Below are positions 1 through 7,569 of a stretch of DNA of 34,118 nucleotides, piece after piece. A program made the translations under genes and the position numbers. Each line of letters opens with the position of its first letter. Position 1 is the first letter of the stretch. The DNA comes from Actinoplanes italicus (GTDB taxonomy: Bacteria > Actinomycetota > Actinomycetes > Mycobacteriales > Micromonosporaceae). The notes beneath the pieces are model-generated. The model had not been told where the DNA came from. It ran no database searches and was given only the letters and a program-made list of their open reading frames with translations. The stretch lies in assembly GCF_003001815.1 (NCBI RefSeq), contig NZ_PVMZ01000045.1, forward strand, positions 1 to 34,118. Reading direction: 5' to 3'.

Positions 1-450
1 GCCCGGATCCTGCAGGCCGAGGGACAGGCCAAGGCGATCCGCACCGTCTTCGACGCGATCCACCAGGCCAACCCGTCACAGAAGGTGCTCGCCTATCAGT
101 ACCTCCAGTCGCTGCCGCAGATCGCCAACGGCACCGCCAACAAGGTGTGGATCCTGCCGACCGAGCTGACCAAGGCCCTCGAGGGTCTCGGCGGCGCGCT
201 CGGTGGTCTCGGCAACATGGTCGGCGACCAGCCCCGCTCGGATGTCGACTCCGGCGCCGTCGAGCGGGAGGCGGCGGCCGCTGCCGAAGCGGCGGCGGCC
301 GAGGCGCAGCGGGTGGACGCCGAGGTACGGCAGGCCGAGGCGGAGGCGACCGGCGGAAAACCTGGCCTCCCCGCGCCGGACGTCATTCCTCCGACGGCGG
401 CGCTCGGCGGTGCCAATTACTCTGGGCGGGCGCAGGTGGAGAAACGCTGA
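1..450 (+). CDS. SPFH/band-7 (stomatin-like) protein, 3' end only
   Basis: The reading frame is open from the first base, so the 5' end lies outside the window and only the last 149 residues are seen. The visible start (ARILQAEGQAKAIRTVFDAI) followed by KVLAYQYLQSLPQIANG and NKVWILPTEL is the typical C-terminal part of the SPFH/band-7 domain of slipin-like membrane scaffold proteins. The family is known to oligomerise at membranes and is often encoded next to NfeD proteins. After it comes a Gly-rich link and an Ala/Glu-rich, probably coiled-coil stretch (about residues 80-118), then a Pro-rich tail. The membrane anchor and N-terminal half are not visible, so the subfamily cannot be assigned. 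Confidence 0.85.
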   Translation, partial: ARILQAEGQAKAIRTVFDAIHQANPSQKVLAYQYLQSLPQIANGTANKVWILPTELTKALEGLGGALGGLGNMVGDQPRSDVDSGAVEREAAAAAEAAAAEAQRVDAEVRQAEAEATGGKPGLPAPDVIPPTAALGGANYSGRAQVEKR

Positions 451-562
451 GTTTGTGAGATCGGCCGCACTCCACCGCCAATATTTGGCATGCTTCCCAG
501 CAGGATTCCCGACCGGTGCCCCCGGCCGCTCGGCTTGTTGCCCCTGCTAACGAGGCGGAGCC

Positions 563-1231
563 ATGAGCATCAGCCAACGCCAGACGGCGAGCGGACGGCC
601 ACTGCGGGTCGCGCCCGCCTGGGTCGGCGCCCCGGCCCAGGCGGACACGGACGGCCATCTTCTGCCGGTCCGGGACGCGATCTGGATCTGGTCGGTACGG
701 AGGTACGCGAGACTCGCCCTCTGGGCTCTGCCGGCGTCGGCCGTCCTGTACGGCTGGCTGACCCTCGGCGCCCACGGCCTGCCCGGCCCGCTCGGCATCG
801 GCCTGCTCGCCGGCTGGCTGGCCCTGATCGCCCTGATCGCGCTGGCCGGCCTGCTCGCCGGTTCACGGACCCGGCGGTGCGCGCTGGCCGGCCTGCTCGT
901 CACCCTCGCCGGCGCCGTCCTGCTCGTGGGCATGACCGGCCTGTCCGAGGACACCGTGCTGGCGAACGCCCCGCTGGCCGCCGGGCACATCGACGACCTG
1001 TACACCGGCGCGGTGGTGATCTCGGCATCCGGCCTGCTGCTGCTCGGCTGGGCGGTCTTCCGGTCGAAGCTGGTCAACCCGGCCGACGGGGTGCTGCTGA
1101 TGCTCGCGGCCCTCGCGATCGGCGCCGGCACGACGATGGCGCAGCCGGTACCGACCGTCGGCGCGTTGCTGCTGCTGGCCGCCGGGATGGGCCTGGCCTG
1201 GACCGGCGGCCGTCTGGTTCCGCGCAGCTAG
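563..1231 (+). CDS. Small integral membrane protein of unknown function
   Basis: This encodes 222 residues. The first 45 are polar, and the rest holds about six hydrophobic segments (roughly residues 50-70, 76-100, 107-127, 150-168, 177-193 and 197-215), which suggests a polytopic membrane protein. A GGCGGAG-like ribosome binding site lies just before the ATG. No catalytic motif is recognised and I cannot name a family. The TAG stop overlaps the TAG stop of the convergent methyltransferase gene through a shared CTAG palindrome (1228-1231), so no terminator fits between them. Confidence 0.7.
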   Translation: MSISQRQTASGRPLRVAPAWVGAPAQADTDGHLLPVRDAIWIWSVRRYARLALWALPASAVLYGWLTLGAHGLPGPLGIGLLAGWLALIALIALAGLLAGSRTRRCALAGLLVTLAGAVLLVGMTGLSEDTVLANAPLAAGHIDDLYTGAVVISASGLLLLGWAVFRSKLVNPADGVLLMLAALAIGAGTTMAQPVPTVGALLLLAAGMGLAWTGGRLVPRS

Positions 1232-2022
1232 CGGGTCAGCTCGTAGAAGGCCACCGCCGCGGCGGTGGCGACATTCAGCGAGTCGACGTCGTTGTGCATC
1301 GGGATGACGACCCGTACATCGGCTGCCCGCAGCGCTGCCGCGGTCAGCCCCGGGCCTTCGGCGCCGAGCATCAGCGCGGGCCGTTCCCGCTGCTCAGGGC
1401 TCAGGTCCTGGATGGCGACAGCGTCCGGCGCCGGTGTCATGGCGAGCAGTGTGAATCCGGCGTCGCGGATCGCCTGGAGTGTCCCCGGCCAGTCCTCCGA
1501 CTTCGCGTACGGGATGGCGAACACCTCGCCCATGCTGACCCGCACGGCCCGGCGGTAGAGCGGGTCGGCGCAGTTCGGCGACAGCACCACCGCATCGATG
1601 CCGAGGGCGGCCGCGCTCCGGAACAACGCTCCGAGGTTGGTGTGGGTGTTGAGTCCCTCCAGAACGGCGATGGTGCGCGCTTTGCTCAGCATCTCGGACA
1701 TGTCGGGCAGGTCGCGGCGATGGAACGACGCGAGAATGCCGCGGTGCACGTGGAAGCCGGTGATCGACTCGAGCACGGCCGGGGGAGCGGTGTACAGCGG
1801 TGCGTCCGGCGGCAGACCGGTCAGCTGGTCCACCCGTTTCTCGTCGACCAGCGCCGACCGCATCGTGTATCCGGCCCGCAGCGCCCTCCCGATGACCAGT
1901 TCACCCTCGGCGATGAACAGTCCGTTCGGCGGCTCCCATCGGGTACGCAGTTCGACGTCGGTGAGGGCGCGGTAGTCACCGATCCGCGGATCGTCCGGGT
2001 CGGTGATGATCAGTGCTGGCAC
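1228..2022 (-). CDS. TrmH/SpoU-family (SPOUT) RNA 2'-O-methyltransferase
   Basis: A 264-residue protein starting at GTG 2022. An in-frame extension to 2130 would add low-complexity residues and run into the divergent gene, so the internal GTG is preferred. The C-terminal SPOUT domain has all three TrmH motifs: motif 1 NLGALFRSA (N129, R135), motif 2 LGAEGPGL (about 219-226) and motif 3 IPMHNDVDSLNVA (240-252). The knotted C-terminal fold binds S-adenosylmethionine. The N-terminal part (FIAEGELVIGRAL) resembles the substrate-binding domain of the RlmB/TsnR-like branch. It should transfer a methyl group to a ribose 2'-OH in rRNA or tRNA; the target nucleotide cannot be read from sequence. The start codon is less certain than the function because no clear ribosome binding site precedes it. 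Confidence 0.88.
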   Translation of the reverse strand: MPALIITDPDDPRIGDYRALTDVELRTRWEPPNGLFIAEGELVIGRALRAGYTMRSALVDEKRVDQLTGLPPDAPLYTAPPAVLESITGFHVHRGILASFHRRDLPDMSEMLSKARTIAVLEGLNTHTNLGALFRSAAALGIDAVVLSPNCADPLYRRAVRVSMGEVFAIPYAKSEDWPGTLQAIRDAGFTLLAMTPAPDAVAIQDLSPEQRERPALMLGAEGPGLTAAALRAADVRVVIPMHNDVDSLNVATAAAVAFYELTR

Positions 2023-2076
2023 AACGGCATTATTCGCGGCGTGCCGTCCTGCGGTTGCGGGTAGGGTTGCTGTCGA

Positions 2077-3720
2077 ATGAACCGGGAGGTGTCGGTGTCG
2101 TCTGGTTCGGGACAGGGGTCGGATCCGCATCTGCTTTCCCTGCTGCGCGCGATCCGGCTACGGCAGAACGCTCCCGAGGCGGCCGGCGCCGGTGCGGCCG
2201 ACGCCGCGGCGGCCCTCTCCGAGATAGCGGCGCGTAAACGGAAGCCCGAGGACGACGACCAGTCCGAGGAGACCGAGACGCCGTACTTTTCGGCCAGCGG
2301 ACGGTCCTCCGACCCGGAGAAGACCCGGCACGCCGACCCTGGCCTGCTCTGGCGTGGTGACCCGGGGGCCACCCTGGGGCGCGCCGGCATGCAGCCACGG
2401 GCGTCCCGCTCGTCGATCCCACCGGTCGGCGGGATCAACCCGTCCGGCCCGGCGACACCGGTGCCGAACATCCCGCCCCTCGCCGCCGCCCGGCCGATCG
2501 GCGCGCCCGGCACCGAGTTCCCGCCCGCCCAGGCGTACCCGTCGATCCCGCGCCTGCAGCCGACCGGCTCCGGCCCGTCCCGCGACGGCATGGATCCGGC
2601 CGACGACCAGGCTCTCCGCGACACTCAGCGGCTGCTCAGCACCAGTCTGACGTTCGCCGGCGGCCCCGGCGAGGTGGCCGGCCGCCTGTGGCAGGCGCTG
2701 CACCAGGCCCGGCCGGCGCTGCTCGAGTCGCTGCCCGGCGACCCGGCCGCCCAGCGCGCCCGCCTGGCCGACGCCATCACCTGGCTGGTCCACCACATGG
2801 AGAACCCGCCGCTGCTGGTCAGCGGCTGCTCCCAGCTCGGTGGGGCCCTGGCCGAGTGCGGCATCCAGTGGAACCAGCTGCACGTCGTCGGTGCGGCCCT
2901 GGCCGAGGCGATGCGCGCCGGCATGGCCCCGGGCGCGTGGCGGCAGGACTTCGACCAGGCGTGGCGCTGGACGTGGCAGCACACCTACGAGTGGATCGTG
3001 CACGGCGGCACGCTCACCGGATACCAACCGACCGTCTGGGACACCGAGGTCGTCGAGCACGACCTGCGGCGAAACGACCTCGCGGTGCTCCGGCTCCGGC
3101 CGTTCCTGCCCATGCCGTACCGCCCCGGCCAGTACGCCCGCTTCGAGGTCACCGCGGTCCCCGGCGTCTGGCGGCCGTATTCGCCGGCCGGTGCCCCGCA
3201 CCGTGACGACCTCATCGAGCTGCACGTCCGCGCCAAGACCGAGACCGGCGTCAGCGGCACCCTGGTCCACCACACCCGCCCCGGCGACCGCATCCGCGTG
3301 ACCCGGCCCGAAGGCGCCATGACCCTCCCCGCCGAACGCGGCCGCGGCATCCTCATGATCGCCGGCGACACCGGCGTGGCCCCGATGAAGGCGATGCTCG
3401 CCGAACTCGCCGCCACCGCCGACACCCGCCAGGCCGTCCTCTTCTGGGGCGTACGCGATCTCAGCGAGCTGTATGACATCGACGACCTCAACGCCCTGGC
3501 CGCGGCGGCGCCCCGGGCCACGGTCATCCCGGTCGTCGCCGAGGGCGATCCGGGCCCCTACCCGGGCGGCCTGGTCACCGACGCGGTCGCCGCCTACGGC
3601 GAGTGGAGCCGTCACGAGATCTACCTGGCCGGACCGCCGTTGATGATCGCGAGTACGAGCGCGGCCCTCCAGCAGCTGGGTGTCCCGGCCGCCCGCATCC
3701 ACCACGACCCGCCGGAGTAA
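2077..3720 (+). CDS. Flavohemoprotein-like FAD/NAD reductase with a degenerate globin domain
   Basis: A 547-residue cytoplasmic protein. Residues 1-175 are polar and Pro-rich, probably disordered. Residues about 180-310 align with the globin domain of flavohemoproteins. Residues about 315-547 are a ferredoxin-NADP reductase-like module: PGQY 350-353, the FAD motif R366-P-Y368-S369, the nucleotide-binding GDTGVAP 430-436, and LAGPPLMI near the end. In flavohemoproteins the FAD/NAD half feeds electrons to haem for NO detoxification. Here the position aligning with the proximal His (in LGRKH-like motifs) is Leu258, the B10 Tyr position is Trp205, and the usual HPE motif is RPA, so haem binding is doubtful. 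The reductase half looks intact. A TAGGGT hexamer at 2062-2067 could be the -10 of a (near-)leaderless transcript. Probable role: an NAD(P)H-dependent reductase with an unknown acceptor. Confidence 0.82.
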   Translation: MNREVSVSSGSGQGSDPHLLSLLRAIRLRQNAPEAAGAGAADAAAALSEIAARKRKPEDDDQSEETETPYFSASGRSSDPEKTRHADPGLLWRGDPGATLGRAGMQPRASRSSIPPVGGINPSGPATPVPNIPPLAAARPIGAPGTEFPPAQAYPSIPRLQPTGSGPSRDGMDPADDQALRDTQRLLSTSLTFAGGPGEVAGRLWQALHQARPALLESLPGDPAAQRARLADAITWLVHHMENPPLLVSGCSQLGGALAECGIQWNQLHVVGAALAEAMRAGMAPGAWRQDFDQAWRWTWQHTYEWIVHGGTLTGYQPTVWDTEVVEHDLRRNDLAVLRLRPFLPMPYRPGQYARFEVTAVPGVWRPYSPAGAPHRDDLIELHVRAKTETGVSGTLVHHTRPGDRIRVTRPEGAMTLPAERGRGILMIAGDTGVAPMKAMLAELAATADTRQAVLFWGVRDLSELYDIDDLNALAAAAPRATVIPVVAEGDPGPYPGGLVTDAVAAYGEWSRHEIYLAGPPLMIASTSAALQQLGVPAARIHHDPPE

Positions 3721-4055
3721 CGCTCCGTCCGCGAGGCCTTACGGTGCGTCCGGCCCTCCTGGTTCGCATGGCGTCACGGTTCGACCAAGCTGCCGGTTCC
3801 GGTCGGCCGGTGGTTCTTCTCCCTTTGCGGTACGAGGGCGCATCGGCCTCGCCGAACCCGCACAGTCCCGTGGTTCCGCCCTACGCAGGCGATCCGTCCT
3901 GAACCGCCGGTGATGGTCCGTTGCGGGCTCAGCGCGTGCGGTTGGGCAGCGGTTTGTGTGGTGATCTGTGCCCGTGGGTGGACCGTAGGTCACCACGGGG
4001 TGTGGCGCGGGGCGCGGCGCTGAAGTGGGAGGGGCGGACGGTAGCGTTCGGGGCC
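3721..4055 (+). other. Intergenic stretch without a convincing gene
   Basis: About 335 bases between the reductase and the cupin gene. Short open frames on both strands are Arg/Pro/Ser-rich and lack a ribosome binding site or a recognisable family. I see no tRNA, strong hairpin or repeat. Near its end a TAGCGT hexamer (4042-4047) lies 8 bases before the GTG of the next gene and may be its -10 element. Confidence 0.5.
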
Positions 4056-4436
4056 GTGGCAGACGAGATCTACGTGGGGAACGCCGACCCGGACGCGCTG
4101 GCCGACCGTGGGTGGCTGCTCGGGCACTTCAAGCCGGAGGGCGACCCCCGGCACAGCGCCGATGTGGAGATCAAGTGGGGCCGGCACCCACGGGGCGACC
4201 GGCGGGCCGAGTGGGTTCGCGGCGAGGCGCGTACCGCATTGCTGGTCTTGATCAGTGGCTGCTTCCACATGGAGTTCCCCGGCCGCACGGTGGTTCTCGA
4301 CAAGCAGGGCGACTACGTCGTCTGGCCACGCGGCGTGGACCACTCCTGGTTCGCCGCCGAGGAGTCGGTGGTCCTGACCGTCCGCTGGCCGTCTGTTCCC
4401 GGCTACGCCGTACCCGAGTCCGCCGGCGGTGCGTGA
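4056..4436 (+). CDS. Small cupin-fold protein
   Basis: A 126-residue protein starting at GTG 4056. An upstream in-frame start at 3921 would add an Arg/Gly-rich, unconserved-looking leader. The core reads as one small beta-barrel: DVEIKWGRHPRGDRR, then RTALLVLISGCFHMEFPG, VLDKQGDYVVWPRGVDHSW and VVLTVRWPS. The pattern of Gly turns and the late PRGVDHSW segment fit a single cupin domain. It lacks the full HxH...E...H metal set, so an enzyme activity cannot be claimed. Similar short actinobacterial proteins are, as I recall, sometimes labelled signal peptidase I in databases; nothing here supports that (no membrane segment, no Ser/Lys dyad). A TAGCGT hexamer 8 bases upstream fits leaderless transcription. 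Confidence 0.7.
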   Translation: MADEIYVGNADPDALADRGWLLGHFKPEGDPRHSADVEIKWGRHPRGDRRAEWVRGEARTALLVLISGCFHMEFPGRTVVLDKQGDYVVWPRGVDHSWFAAEESVVLTVRWPSVPGYAVPESAGGA

Positions 4437-4516
4437 GGCGGTGTGGTTCTACGACCGTGCGTGAGGCAGGTGTGGCGGTCTACGGCCGGCGGGCTCGGCC
4501 GTGCGTGAGACAGGCC
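4428..4516 (+). repeat. Imperfect direct repeat spanning the cupin stop codon
   Basis: The sequence GTGCGTGAG followed by a G/A/C-rich stretch occurs three times (starting at 4429, 4457 and 4501). The first two copies extend over about 28 bases (through GTGTGG...TCTACG-CC). Copy 1 contains the TGA stop of the cupin gene, so copies 2 and 3 look like local duplications of the gene's end. No function is evident. Confidence 0.55.
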
Positions 4517-4541
4517 GTCGCCGGCGGGGGCGGTGTCCGGG

Positions 4542-5642
4542 TCAGGTGGCGCGGAGGACGGCGCTGATCAGGTCGGCGTTCTCGGGGGCCGCGCCGCCCG
4601 GATGGCCGTAGCGGCGGCGGGTGTAGGCGTAGGCGATCCCGGTCATGGGGTCGGCGAAGGCGTGACTGCCCGCGGCGCCGCTGTGGCCGAAGGCGGTGGC
4701 GGTGAGCCCGGGGTAGCGCAGGTGCTGGTTCTCGAAGCCGAGCCCGAAGTGCCGACTCTCGCCGGTGACACGGTCGCGGCCGCGCGACGTGAGTGTGGCG
4801 AACGACGTCATGGTGTCCGGGGTGAGCAGCGGTTCCCGGCCGTCGGCGCCCCACATGGTGACGGCGTACATGCGGGCCAGCCCTCGGGCGTTCGCCACCC
4901 CGCCGGCCGAGGACTGGCCGAGCGCCCGGGCCGACGGCCGGTTGATCCAGGCGACCAGGTCGGTGGGCGGAGTGGCATGCAGGTTGAAGGCGACGGCGAG
5001 GGGGCTCGGCGGCAGGGGCGCGGCGGGTGCCTGGACCGGTGCGGGCAGCACCGGGAGGTAGCGGGACTCGTTGGGAGCTCCGAGGTGGACGTCGACTCCA
5101 TAAGGCGTCTTGATCAAGACCGGGAAGAGCTCCTGGACGGTACGCCCGGTCGCGCGCACCACAACGGCGGAGAGCAGGGCGCCGATCACGAAGGCGTGGT
5201 AACCGTACGCCCGGCCGGGCCGCCAGTACGGGCTCTGCCGCAGCAGACGGTCGGCCAGCACGCGGTCGTCGTCGAGCTCGGCGGAACCGAAGCCGTCGTC
5301 GACGCCGATCAGGCCGCTGCGGTGGGCGAGGAGGTCGCGAAGGGTCAGGTCGTCCTTGCCGTCGCCGGCGAACTCGGGCCACCACGCGGTGACCCGACGG
5401 TCGAGTTCGAGCGCACCCTCCTGGACGAGCCGGGCGACGACCAGGTGCGTGGCGCCCTTGGTGGCGGAGTAGACACCGGTCAGGGTGTCACCTCCACCGG
5501 CGTCGGTGGTCCACAGATCGACGACGAGCCGTCCGCCGGCCCAGACCGCGAGCTGGGCGGCCGCGTCCCGGACCTGCGTCTTCGCGAACACCTCGCGGAC
5601 CTCGGCGTACGCGTCGTCGGTGCTGCCGTGCACGTTGTCCAT
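4542..5642 (-). CDS. Serine hydrolase of the beta-lactamase/EstB family
   Basis: A class C beta-lactamase-like esterase or amidase of about 366 residues. The active-site SxxK is SATK (S66-K69 when counted from the alternative GTG at 5663), in the context GVYSATKGATHL. The second motif is YGYHA (Tyr155), as in EstB-type esterases rather than the YxN of true class C enzymes. HRSGL and, near the C-terminus, the HSGAAGSHAFADP segment complete the family pattern. No signal peptide is seen, which argues for a cytoplasmic esterase rather than a secreted beta-lactamase. I prefer ATG 5642 over GTG 5663: a TACCAT -10-like hexamer lies 8 bases upstream of it, and the operator palindrome then sits in front of the gene. 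It is divergent from a MarR gene and probably regulated by it. The natural substrate is unknown. Confidence 0.85.
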   Translation of the reverse strand: MDNVHGSTDDAYAEVREVFAKTQVRDAAAQLAVWAGGRLVVDLWTTDAGGGDTLTGVYSATKGATHLVVARLVQEGALELDRRVTAWWPEFAGDGKDDLTLRDLLAHRSGLIGVDDGFGSAELDDDRVLADRLLRQSPYWRPGRAYGYHAFVIGALLSAVVVRATGRTVQELFPVLIKTPYGVDVHLGAPNESRYLPVLPAPVQAPAAPLPPSPLAVAFNLHATPPTDLVAWINRPSARALGQSSAGGVANARGLARMYAVTMWGADGREPLLTPDTMTSFATLTSRGRDRVTGESRHFGLGFENQHLRYPGLTATAFGHSGAAGSHAFADPMTGIAYAYTRRRYGHPGGAAPENADLISAVLRAT

Positions 5643-5654
5643 GCCGGCGAATGG

Positions 5655-5693
5655 TATAGTCACCGAAAATGATAGTCAACAGAGGTGACTATA
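5655..5693. promoter_or_regulatory. Palindromic operator between the serine hydrolase and marR-type genes
   Basis: Two nested inverted repeats lie in the divergent promoter region: TATAGTCACC (5655-5664) matches the reverse complement GGTGACTATA (5684-5693), and ATAGTCA (5672-5678) with TGACTAT (5686-5692) forms a 21-base palindrome with a 7-base centre. The hexamer TAGTCA thus occurs three times (two direct, one inverted). The sites overlap the MarR ribosome binding site and adjoin the putative -10 of the hydrolase. This is the expected layout for a MarR dimer repressing itself and its neighbour; binding is inferred. Confidence 0.7.
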
Positions 5694-6145
5694 TGCGGCG
5701 CAGCGAACGCAAGCAGCAGGATCCCGACCTCGGCGTGCTCGCCGGTCAGCTGCTGTTCTCGATCCAGGACGAGCTCTTCGCCATGCTCGCCGATCAGGGA
5801 CACCCGGGCCTGCGCGCCCAGCACGGTGCGGTGCTGGCCTACCTGGACGCCGAGGGCAGCCGCGCCACCGACCTGGCCCGCCAGTCCGGCCAGCACAAAC
5901 AGGTCGTCGGCAAGCTCATCGACGAGCTGGAGGTCCTCGGGTACGTGGAGCGCCACCCGGATCCGAGCGACCGGCGCGCCAAGCTCATCGTGCCGACGGC
6001 GCTCGGACTGGACCAGATGGAGCGCTCCGACGCGATCGTGGCCGGCATCGAGGAGCGCGCCGCCTCCGCGGTGGGCGTGGAGGCCTACGCGGCCTTCAAG
6101 GACCTTCTGCGGCGGGTGGGCGCACATCAGCGCGCCCGCGCCTGA
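5693..6145 (+). CDS. MarR-family transcriptional regulator
   Basis: A 150-residue winged-helix regulator. I chose ATG 5693 because AGAGGTG lies 5 bases upstream; the longer frame from ATG 5669 would start inside the operator. The order of segments is typical: an N-terminal dimerisation helix (LAGQLLFSIQDELFAML), a recognition region RATDLARQSGQHKQVVGKLIDELEVLGYVER, the wing HPDPSDRRAKLIVPT with the family's D-x-R-x-K pattern, and a C-terminal helix pair. MarR dimers usually repress divergent genes and release DNA when a small phenolic or oxidising ligand binds. The palindromic operator just upstream implies control of itself and the divergent serine hydrolase. The ligand is unknown. Confidence 0.9.
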   Translation: MRRSERKQQDPDLGVLAGQLLFSIQDELFAMLADQGHPGLRAQHGAVLAYLDAEGSRATDLARQSGQHKQVVGKLIDELEVLGYVERHPDPSDRRAKLIVPTALGLDQMERSDAIVAGIEERAASAVGVEAYAAFKDLLRRVGAHQRARA

Positions 6146-6151
6146 CGCGCG

Positions 6152-7456
6152 TCAGGCGACCGCCTCGTTGAGCAGCTTGCGGTAGGCGGCCGGGATGTGG
6201 TGCGGCCCGCCGGGGGTGAAGACGTTGGAGTGCGAGGCGTCGGCCCACGCCGAGTCGGGGACCGCGGCGCGCAGGGCGACCAGCACCGGGGCGTCGTCGG
6301 TCAGCAGGGAGAGGGCGACCAGGCACTCCTCGGCCTCGCCGACGCACTCGAACGGCTTGTGCGCGTCGACGCCGAGCAGCTCCAGGAAGCCGGGTGTCTG
6401 GGCAGGGTCGGCGAACAGGTCGTGGCCGAAGATGTGCGCGAGCCGCTCGCGGGGCATGTGCGGGGCCATCGCCAGGAAGACGAAACGGCACTTCGGGCAG
6501 TCGCCGCACCAGCGGGCCGTCGGGTCGTGAAGCTTGAACGCTCTGTTACAGCTGGTGACGACGTCATCGTACGCAGTGTGACCGGCAAAGAGCTGCGCGA
6601 TGTGCAGCTCGGACAGCGTGCGCAGCAGCGAGAAGTAGGGGTCGGTCAGCCCCGCGTACGCCGCGACCGCGTCCCGCAGCAGGCCCTCGGCCTCGACGCC
6701 CTTGGACCACTGGTGGTTGACCTCGTGACCGTTCCACACCAGGTTCGGGTCGGAGGCGGACCGTTCGTTGGACATCACCACCGGACCGAGTCCGTGCCAG
6801 ACCGCGGTCGCGATCGCGATCAGCGAGTTGATCGCGGTGACCGGGATGTGCCCGTTCAGGGCGCCGGCCCTGTTGAGTTCGAAGAGCCGCGGGTCGAGCT
6901 TGCGTCGCGCGGCCAGGGCGGGCAGGCCGGAGGCGGTGTTCACGTTCTCGATGACCGGGTTCGGGTTGACCGAGAACGGCACCGGGTCGAGCCCGGCGGC
7001 ACGCAGGATCTCCAGCGTGACGATGGAGTCCTTGCCGCCGCCGACGGCGGAGAGCGGCCGGCCCGCGAGGGTGCCGGTGTGCTCGGCGGAGGGAACGAGG
7101 CCGGGCGTCTCGACGGTGAGTTCCAGCACGTGGGGAAGCTGATTGCGATACGCGTACTCCGCCATGCCCTTGGTGTAGACGGCGGTGAAGAGGGCGGCCG
7201 CCTCGGCGGGCACCGGTTTCGGCGCGACCACCCGGGCCGGCGCGCCGACCTTGAAGTAGCTCACCCCGGCCACCACGTGCAACAGGTCGAGCACCCTGGT
7301 CAACGCCTCGGGCACCGTCGGATCGGCCGGCACGGGCAGCGTGATCGTCTCGGTGAACCGCAACGGCTCGGGCCCGTCCAGCAGGTAGTCGAACGTCGCC
7401 ACCCCCGTCGCGGGATCGAACGCGTACGAGGGAAAGCGCATGACGTCGAACTGCAC
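6152..7456 (-). CDS. murL: UDP-MurNAc-L-Ala-L-Glu epimerase (MurL)
   Basis: A 434-residue cytoplasmic protein starting at GTG 7456, with AAGGAG placed 7 bases upstream. It carries a PP-loop-like motif SAVGGGKDS (G139-S144), the NERSASDPN segment followed by GHEVNHQWSKG, and a cysteine cluster CGDCPKC. This combination matches MurL, the ATP-dependent enzyme described in Xanthomonas and present in some actinomycetes. MurL converts the L-Glu of UDP-MurNAc-L-Ala-L-Glu into D-Glu, so peptidoglycan can be made without the glutamate racemase MurI, provided the ligase (MurD2) accepts L-Glu. No ligase is in the window; the neighbours are a MarR gene and secreted proteins, so the gene appears to stand alone. 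The assignment is from remembered motifs, not an alignment. Confidence 0.82.
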   Translation of the reverse strand: MQFDVMRFPSYAFDPATGVATFDYLLDGPEPLRFTETITLPVPADPTVPEALTRVLDLLHVVAGVSYFKVGAPARVVAPKPVPAEAAALFTAVYTKGMAEYAYRNQLPHVLELTVETPGLVPSAEHTGTLAGRPLSAVGGGKDSIVTLEILRAAGLDPVPFSVNPNPVIENVNTASGLPALAARRKLDPRLFELNRAGALNGHIPVTAINSLIAIATAVWHGLGPVVMSNERSASDPNLVWNGHEVNHQWSKGVEAEGLLRDAVAAYAGLTDPYFSLLRTLSELHIAQLFAGHTAYDDVVTSCNRAFKLHDPTARWCGDCPKCRFVFLAMAPHMPRERLAHIFGHDLFADPAQTPGFLELLGVDAHKPFECVGEAEECLVALSLLTDDAPVLVALRAAVPDSAWADASHSNVFTPGGPHHIPAAYRKLLNEAVA

Positions 7457-7569
7457 CCGGGATCTCCTTGCCTATGGCCGAGGGGCAATATTAGTTCGGC
7501 CCGGCGAGGTTCGGCGGAAGCAGGGAATCGACTACACAACGTTACGGTGTTTCCTCCCCGAAAGGGAAC

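Noticed and set aside
490..2064. 524-codon plus-strand open frame
   Set aside because: Overlaps the membrane-protein gene out of frame and the methyltransferase antisense; Arg/Gly/Pro-rich with no recognisable domain.
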